A program made the translations under genes and the position numbers. Source: Comamonadaceae bacterium (GTDB taxonomy: Bacteria; Pseudomonadota; Gammaproteobacteria; Burkholderiales; Burkholderiaceae_C). From it: a stretch of DNA of 10,452 bases. Each line of letters opens with the position of its first letter. The stretch's first letter is position 1. The stretch is from positions 1-10,452 of the forward strand of contig JAAFHN010000060.1 in assembly GCA_013298415.1 (NCBI GenBank), in the 5' to 3' direction. The notes under the pieces are model-generated. The model made no database searches, was not told the origin of the DNA, and worked only from the letters and a program-made list of their open reading frames with translations. This document shows, one piece after another, positions 5,811-10,452 of the stretch.

Positions 5811-7973
5811 CTACTTCGCCAGCCCCCACTGCGCGAGCATGTAGGCAAACACGTCGGCGCGTTCTTTGAGGGCGTCGTATCGGCCAGATGCACCGCCGTG
5901 GCCGCTTTCTAGCTTGATGTGGAAAAGGATGGGCGCGGCTTTGTTGGTTTGAAACTCGCGCAGCTTGGCCGCGTATTTGGAGGGTTCCCAGTAGGCCACT
6001 TGGTTGTCGTTCAATCCCGTGCGGATGTACACGCTGGGGTAGGCTGTGGCGCGGATGTTGTCGTAGGGTGAATAGGGCCGGATCCAGTCGTATTCGGCTT
6101 TCACTTTGGGGTTGCCCCATTCCAAAAACTCGCCCACGGTGAGCGGAATGCTTTCATCCAGCATGGTGTTGATCACGTCCACAAAGGGCACTTCGGCCAC
6201 CACGGCTTTCCACAAATCGGGCCGCAGGTTCGTGACCGCGCCCATGAGCAGCCCGCCTGCGCTGCCGCCTTGGGCAATCATGAGGTCTTTGCTGGTGTAG
6301 CCTGCGCCGATCAAGCCCTCGGCCACCGCGATGAAGTCGGTGAACGTGTTCATCTTTTTGGCCAGCTTGCCGTCGTCGTACCACTTGCGGCCGAGATCGG
6401 AGCCGCCTCGGATGTGGGCCATGGCGATGATGGCGCCGCGATCCAGCAGGCTCACGCGGGCGCTGGAAAAGTACACGTCGTTGCTGTTGGCATAGGAGCC
6501 GTAGCCGTAGAGCAAGAGCGGCTGCGGCGCGGGTTTGCCGTCTGCTGCTTTGCGCAGATCGCTGCGGTACACCAGGCTCACCGGCACCATCGTGCCATCA
6601 GCCGCTTTGTATTCGCGTCGCTCGGTGGTGTACTTTGCCGGGTCGTAGCCGCCGAGCACGGGCTGGCGCTTTTTCAGCTCGCGTTGGCGGGTGTTCATGT
6701 CGTAGTCAAACACGCTCAGCGGCGTGGTGAGCGAGTTGTAGGCAAAGCGCAAATTCGTGGTGTTGAATTCGGCGTTTTCCGCGCTGCCCAAGTCGTAGCT
6801 CGGCTCGGTGAAGGCCACGGCGTGATCTGAGTTCGTCTCAAACGAATGAATGCGCAACTGCTTGACACCGCGCACGCGCTCTTGCACCACCATGTGCTTG
6901 GCAAAGAGCATCATGTCTTCAATCAGCGTGTCGTCGCGGTGCGCGGTGAACTCTTTCCAATTGGCTTGGCCTGGGCTGGCCACGGGGGCGGTCACCAAGC
7001 GAAAGTTCACGCCCGTGTCGTTTGCGCCGATGTAGAGCGTGTCGCCCCGGTGCTCCACGCTGTATTCCAAGCCCTTTTTGCGCGGCTGCACCACTTTGAA
7101 TTTGCCCATGGGCTGATCCGTGGGCAGGAGGTGAACTTCTGAGGTGTCTTTGCTGCCGAGCTGGATTTGAATGAAGGCATCGCTGCGGGATTTTGAGAGG
7201 CCAAGCCAAAAGGTCTCGTCTTTTTCCTCAAACACCTTCACATCGGGCTTTTTGCTGCCGAGAGTGTGCCGCCACACTTGGTAGGGGCGCTTGGCTTTGT
7301 CTTGCTTGCTGTAGAAAAGGGTTCTGTTGTCGGCAGCCCAAACGAAGCCCGCCACGTCTTTGATTTGGATGGGCAAGTCGCGTTGCGTGGCAATGTTGCG
7401 CACCTTGAGCGTGGCTTCCAATCCGCCCGTTTCGTTGGTGGCATAGGCCAGCAGCTCGTCGTTGCGGCTGATGGCCATGCCGCGCAGGCTCATGTATTTC
7501 TTGCCCTTGGCCAGCGCGTTCACGTCCACCAACAGCTCATCTGGCGCATTCGGCCCGCCTTTGCGGCGCACGTGGGTGGCGTACTGCTTGCCTTGCTCGG
7601 TTTTGCTGGTGTACCAATAGTTGCGCCGCTGGTAGGGCACCGACTCATCGGTTTCTTGAATGCGGGCCAGCATTTCTTTGTAGAGCGCGTCTTTTAAAGG
7701 GGCGAGTGGCTTCATCACCGTATCGGCGTAGGCGTTTTCAGCGCGCAAATGCGCCATCAGCGCCGCGTCTTGTGCAGGTTTGGCGCTGCGCATCCAAAAG
7801 TAGTCGTCGATGCGCTTGTCGCCATGCACGGTCACGTCTTTGGGCTTTTTGGCGGCAACAGGCGGCGTGGGTGCGAGGTCAAGCGCCAGGGGTTGAGCCA
7901 TCGTCGGCCCTACCGAGGCTGCCAAGGCAAGGGCTGCGGCACGCATGAATTGAAGAGAGAAGTCGAATGTCAT
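5811..7973 (-). CDS. ptrB: Exported S9 family peptidase, oligopeptidase B type
   Basis: A prolyl-oligopeptidase-fold serine peptidase of about 720 residues that cuts short peptides, in classical members after Arg or Lys. An N-terminal DYFWMR block leads to a beta-propeller region (about 100-430), then an alpha/beta-hydrolase domain. The catalytic triad is intact: Ser571 in GGSAGG, Asp656 in GLNDNQ, His692 in SGHGG. The Ser-Asp spacing of 85 equals that of E. coli oligopeptidase B. A signal peptide (hydrophobic run, T-M-A before Q27) predicts export, unlike the E. coli enzyme, which is cytoplasmic. Of the acid pairs known to bind basic residues, Glu615 and Asp499 remain, but their partners are Leu617 and Tyr501, so specificity may differ. 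The start is uncertain: ATGs at 7982, 7973 and 7946 are in frame and none has a clear ribosome site. The frame stays open to 8825, but that part is antisense to the next gene. A terminator follows at 5731-5764. Confidence 0.93.
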   Translation of the reverse strand: MTFDFSLQFMRAAALALAASVGPTMAQPLALDLAPTPPVAAKKPKDVTVHGDKRIDDYFWMRSAKPAQDAALMAHLRAENAYADTVMKPLAPLKDALYKEMLARIQETDESVPYQRRNYWYTSKTEQGKQYATHVRRKGGPNAPDELLVDVNALAKGKKYMSLRGMAISRNDELLAYATNETGGLEATLKVRNIATQRDLPIQIKDVAGFVWAADNRTLFYSKQDKAKRPYQVWRHTLGSKKPDVKVFEEKDETFWLGLSKSRSDAFIQIQLGSKDTSEVHLLPTDQPMGKFKVVQPRKKGLEYSVEHRGDTLYIGANDTGVNFRLVTAPVASPGQANWKEFTAHRDDTLIEDMMLFAKHMVVQERVRGVKQLRIHSFETNSDHAVAFTEPSYDLGSAENAEFNTTNLRFAYNSLTTPLSVFDYDMNTRQRELKKRQPVLGGYDPAKYTTERREYKAADGTMVPVSLVYRSDLRKAADGKPAPQPLLLYGYGSYANSNDVYFSSARVSLLDRGAIIAMAHIRGGSDLGRKWYDDGKLAKKMNTFTDFIAVAEGLIGAGYTSKDLMIAQGGSAGGLLMGAVTNLRPDLWKAVVAEVPFVDVINTMLDESIPLTVGEFLEWGNPKVKAEYDWIRPYSPYDNIRATAYPSVYIRTGLNDNQVAYWEPSKYAAKLREFQTNKAAPILFHIKLESGHGGASGRYDALKERADVFAYMLAQWGLAK

Positions 7974-8075
7974 GCATCGCATTGCATCACGGCTACTTTG
8001 TGTACACCCCCGGCGCGATGATTCGTTACATTGGGGAGAACCCGCATGTTGTGGGACGCTATTGAAGGAAAGACG
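7974..8075. promoter_or_regulatory. Divergent intergenic region between the S9 peptidase and the binding-protein gene
   Basis: These 102 bases must hold start signals for both flanking genes. A perfect 8-bp palindrome GTGTACAC lies at 8000-8007 and could be an operator half or chance. TTGTGT at 7998 and TTACAT at 8026 resemble promoter hexamers, but their 22-base spacing is too long for a standard sigma-70 promoter. AAGGAAAG at 8065-8072 is the ribosome site of the rightward gene. Confidence 0.35.
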
Positions 8076-9311
8076 ATGACCGTGTTCAACCGCCGTGCTG
8101 TGTCGATGGGGGCTTTGGCGCTCGTTTTGGCCTGTGCAGGCGTTGCCAGCGCGCAGACGAAGGCCGACTCCAAGCCGCCCATCAAGATCGGCGAGATCAA
8201 CAGTTATTCCACCATCGCCCAGTTCACCGGCCCGTATCGCAACGGCTGGCAATTGGCGGTGGACGAGATCAATGCCCAAGGCGGTTTGCTGGGCCGCAAA
8301 GTAGAAGTGATCGCCCGCGACGACGCGGGCAAGCCCGAAGAGGCGCTGCGCCACGCCGTTGAGCTGACATCCAAAGAGCAAGTGGATGTGCTGGCCGGCG
8401 GATTTTTCAGCAACGTGGGTTTGGCCCTGGCTGACCACGCTGTGAAAAACAAGCGCGTGTTCATCGCCACAGAGCCGTTGACGGACGCCATCGTGTGGGA
8501 AAAGGGCAACCGCTACACCTTCCGCCTGCGCCCCAGCACTTACATGCAAGCCGCGATGTTGGTGGAAGAAGCGGCCAAGCTGCCCGCCAAGCGCTGGGCC
8601 ACCATAGCGCCCAACTATGAATACGGCCAATCGGCGGTGGCCAGCTTCAAAGAGCTGCTCAAAGCCAAGCGGCCTGATGTGGAATTTGTGAGCGAGCAGT
8701 GGCCCGCACTCGGCAAGCTCGAAGCCGGGGCCACGCTGAGCGCCACGATGGCGGCCAAGCCAGATGCGATTTACAACGTGACCTTCGGCGCGGATTTGGC
8801 CAAGCTGGTGCGTGAGGGCAATCAACGCAACGTGTTTCCACGCATTCCGGTGGTGAGCTTGCTCTCAGGCGAGCCGGAATACTTGGACGTGCTCAAAGAC
8901 GAAACGCCCAAAGGCTGGATCGTGACCGGCTACCCATGGGATCAGATCGACACCCGCGAACACGCGAGCTTTGCCACCAACTACTACAAGAAGTACAACG
9001 AGAACCCCAAGCTCGGATCGGTGGTGGGCTATGCCAGCATGCAGGCGATTTTTGCGGCCATCAAAAAGGCGGGCAGCACCGATCAAGAAAAGCTCGTGAA
9101 AGCGCTGCGCGGCTTGAAGTTCAGCACGCCCTTTGGCCCCGCTGAGTTTCGCGCCATCGACCACCAAGCCACCATGGGCGCCTACGTGGGCAAGCTCGGC
9201 TTGCGTGGCGGCAAGGGCACGATGACAGATTGGCGTTATGCGGATGGTGCAAAATTTCTGCCCTCTGACGCCTATGTGCAAACTCGCAGGCCGCTTCCGG
9301 CGCGACAGTAA
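8076..9311 (+). CDS. ABC transporter periplasmic substrate-binding protein, Leu/Ile/Val (LivK) type
   Basis: A 411-residue type I periplasmic binding protein of the branched-chain amino acid/amide family, which captures a small ligand and hands it to an inner-membrane permease. The signal peptide has N-R-R near the start, a hydrophobic core and A-S-A before Q27. The mature part begins PIKIGEINSYS, followed by the family block NGWQLAVDEINAQGGLLGRK, then the VLAGGFFSN ligand-site region, and a late VGYASMQAIFAAIKKAG helix, all typical. The start at 8076 is set by AAGGAAAG; a longer frame from 8031 adds 15 residues before the signal peptide and is rejected. No permease or ATPase gene lies in the window, so this is an orphan binding protein here; many Burkholderiales carry such orphans. 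The ligand cannot be told from the sequence; amino acids, amides, urea and aromatic acids are all known for the family. Confidence 0.92.
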   Translation: MTVFNRRAVSMGALALVLACAGVASAQTKADSKPPIKIGEINSYSTIAQFTGPYRNGWQLAVDEINAQGGLLGRKVEVIARDDAGKPEEALRHAVELTSKEQVDVLAGGFFSNVGLALADHAVKNKRVFIATEPLTDAIVWEKGNRYTFRLRPSTYMQAAMLVEEAAKLPAKRWATIAPNYEYGQSAVASFKELLKAKRPDVEFVSEQWPALGKLEAGATLSATMAAKPDAIYNVTFGADLAKLVREGNQRNVFPRIPVVSLLSGEPEYLDVLKDETPKGWIVTGYPWDQIDTREHASFATNYYKKYNENPKLGSVVGYASMQAIFAAIKKAGSTDQEKLVKALRGLKFSTPFGPAEFRAIDHQATMGAYVGKLGLRGGKGTMTDWRYADGAKFLPSDAYVQTRRPLPARQ

Positions 9312-9319
9312 TTGGCTGC

Positions 9320-9337
9320 GGCTGGCTCGATCCAGCC
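9320..9337 (+). other. Hairpin after the binding-protein gene, no T tract
   Basis: GGCTGG (9320-9325) and CCAGCC (9332-9337) form a 6-bp GC-rich stem with a six-base loop, 9 bp past the stop codon. There is no following run of T, so it is not a standard intrinsic terminator. It could protect the mRNA 3' end or weakly attenuate read-through into the gene at 9399. Confidence 0.3.
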
Positions 9338-9398
9338 CCGCTTGCCCAACATCACTGCTCGCCGCCAACAGGGAGCCGCGTCAGATCAAAGGAATTGA

Positions 9399-10172
9399 GT
9401 GGCGCGTTCAGTCATCGTGATGGTGGAAGGCTTCAGTGTGGCTGAGCAGCATGCGCTCGCCTCCCTGTTTGACCTTTCCCGCGAGCGGCAAACGGCCTAT
9501 GTGCGCTGGCGGCCAGGAGCCGCGCGCGCGCCCGCGCTGATCTTGGTGGATGGCAGCTCGCCTCGCGCGGTGGACGCAGCGCTCACGCATTTGGAAGATC
9601 GCCCAGACTTGCTGCCGATTTGGGTGGTGAGCTGTGCGCAAGACGAAGACCGCATGCCTGCGAATGTGGTGGATGTGATTCAGCGCCCAATCCAGTGGCA
9701 ACGGCTCTTGAGCGGGATGGACGTTCTGTTTGCCTCGGCCAGCACATCAGATATAGGCGTGGATTTGAACCTGGATGACGCCGATGCTTTCGGCACTCAG
9801 CCCCAAGTGCTGGAATCGCATGAGCGCGTGTTGCTGGTGCATCAAGAAGCAGCAGTGGCCTTGCTGGTGAGGGCGTGGTTGGGCGCGCGTGGCTTTTGCG
9901 AGCTGGATCACGTGCGCGATCTGGCTCAGGCGAGCGCAGAGCTGAAAGCTCACCCCTACGCCGCAGTGCTGATTGGGGCCGACGAGCCTGCGCCTGGCCT
10001 GTGGGCTGTGGTTGCCCAGGCGCGCAACCAAATGGCGACCGTGTTCTTCTTGGCGAAGCATGCGCCCCTGCTGTATCGCGCGAAGGCCATGTTTCATCAT
10101 GTGGCGGGTGTTCTCACGCCGCCCCTGAATTTGCGTCCCGTCACCGAGGTGTTGTCGCAGCGTCGCAAGTAG
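9399..10172 (+). CDS. Two-domain degenerate receiver-like protein (pseudo-response regulator)
   Basis: A 257-residue cytoplasmic protein without signal peptide or membrane segment. It reads as two receiver-like halves. In half one, SVIVMVEG would be strand 1, ALILVDGS strand 3 with Asp51 in the phospho-acceptor place, PIWVVS strand 4 (Ser78) and VIQRPI strand 5 with Arg96 where the conserved Lys should be. In half two, RVLLVHQE lacks the acid pair, YAAVLIG has Gly193 for the acceptor Asp, and VLTPPL has Thr240 for Lys. So half one is partly degenerate and half two lacks every key residue. No DNA-binding or enzymatic output domain is present. The GTG start is set by AAAGGA five bases upstream. 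It is co-directional with dnaQ 47 bp downstream and with the binding-protein gene 87 bp upstream. The receiver assignment is from pattern only; a plain hypothetical alpha/beta protein is the alternative. Confidence 0.7.
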   Translation: MARSVIVMVEGFSVAEQHALASLFDLSRERQTAYVRWRPGAARAPALILVDGSSPRAVDAALTHLEDRPDLLPIWVVSCAQDEDRMPANVVDVIQRPIQWQRLLSGMDVLFASASTSDIGVDLNLDDADAFGTQPQVLESHERVLLVHQEAAVALLVRAWLGARGFCELDHVRDLAQASAELKAHPYAAVLIGADEPAPGLWAVVAQARNQMATVFFLAKHAPLLYRAKAMFHHVAGVLTPPLNLRPVTEVLSQRRK

Positions 10173-10219
10173 CACGGCGTGCACCACTTCCGGGACGCGA
10201 CTGCCCGCATACTTCGCCC

Positions 10220-10452
10220 ATGCGTCAAATTTTTCTAGACACGGAGACCACTGGCCTCTCCCCCGATTCTGGCGACAAGGTGATTGAAATCGGTTGCATC
10301 GAGTACGTGGGCAGAAAGCCTACAGGCCGCACCTGGCACCACTACCTGAACCCTGACCGCCCCAACAACCCGGAGGCCTTCGCCGTGCACGGCATCAGCG
10401 ATGCCTTCTTGGCCGACAAGCCGCGCTTTTCATCGCTCGTGGAAGACTTCAA
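10220..10452 (+). CDS. dnaQ: DNA polymerase III epsilon subunit, N-terminal part (runs off the right edge)
   Basis: The epsilon subunit is the 3'-5' proofreading exonuclease of the replicative polymerase III core, bound to the alpha subunit. The 77 codons seen begin MRQIFLDTETTGL, the Exo I motif with metal-binding Asp7 and Glu9, followed by VIEIGCIEY, the Y-L-N-P-D-R block and EAFAVHGISDAFL, all close to E. coli DnaQ. The remaining exonuclease motifs and the clamp- and alpha-binding tail lie beyond the window. The ATG at 10220 is favoured because the chain then starts just before the Exo I motif as in the family; the ribosome site is poor. It may be transcribed with the receiver-like gene upstream. 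Confidence 0.95.
   Translation, partial: MRQIFLDTETTGLSPDSGDKVIEIGCIEYVGRKPTGRTWHHYLNPDRPNNPEAFAVHGISDAFLADKPRFSSLVEDF

Noticed and set aside
7983..8825. Long minus-strand frame extending the S9 peptidase by about 280 codons
   Set aside because: It is antisense to the well-supported binding-protein gene, and the peptidase already starts with a signal peptide near 7973. Such open antisense frames are common in GC-rich coding DNA.

Overview
The window looks like chromosomal DNA from a GC-rich betaproteobacterium. Burkholderiales, most likely Comamonadaceae, is my best guess. It rests on the style of the proteins (orphan branched-chain amino acid binding protein, DUF1566/Lcl_C lipoprotein, dnaQ context), the GC-rich codon use and AT-richer intergenic repeats. 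No rRNA, tRNA, CRISPR array, intact transposase or phage gene was seen.

Layout, left to right. (1) 1-814, minus: 5' part of a gamma-glutamyltransferase with a lipoprotein signal. (2) 815-999: divergent intergenic region. (3) 1000-4200, plus: a 1066-residue outer-surface or periplasmic lipoprotein with a Pro-rich linker, a carboxypeptidase-regulatory-like repeat, a PKD-like region and a C-terminal DUF1566/Lcl_C domain. (4) 4429-4902, plus: a 157-residue exported protein that is a second, free-standing Lcl_C-type domain. (5) 4903-5810: a gene-poor, partly AT-rich stretch. It holds one orphan ribbon-helix-helix antitoxin-like gene (5277-5525, minus) bracketed by two copies of a 99-bp direct repeat, with a possible relic of a REP-type element end. 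(6) 5811-7973, minus: an exported oligopeptidase B-type S9 peptidase with an intact Ser-Asp-His triad but with one acid missing from each of the two substrate-recognition pairs. (7) 8076-9311, plus: a periplasmic substrate-binding protein of the Leu/Ile/Val type without its permease. (8) 9399-10172, plus: a two-domain degenerate receiver-like protein. (9) 10220-10452, plus: the start of dnaQ, the DNA polymerase III epsilon subunit.

Working together: several products (Ggt, the S9 peptidase, the binding protein) are exported and could act on peptides and amino acids outside the cytoplasm. They are transcribed from separate divergent promoters, so this is context, not proof of a pathway. The two Lcl_C proteins lie in the same direction, 228 bp apart, and may be functionally linked. 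The pseudo-receiver gene is co-directional with dnaQ and 47 bp upstream of it.

Most of the window is ordinary. The parts I consider worth a second look are the repeat-flanked orphan antitoxin, the altered specificity residues of the S9 peptidase, the pseudo-receiver protein next to dnaQ and the Lcl_C pair. I did not find convincing evidence for a wholly new multi-gene system.
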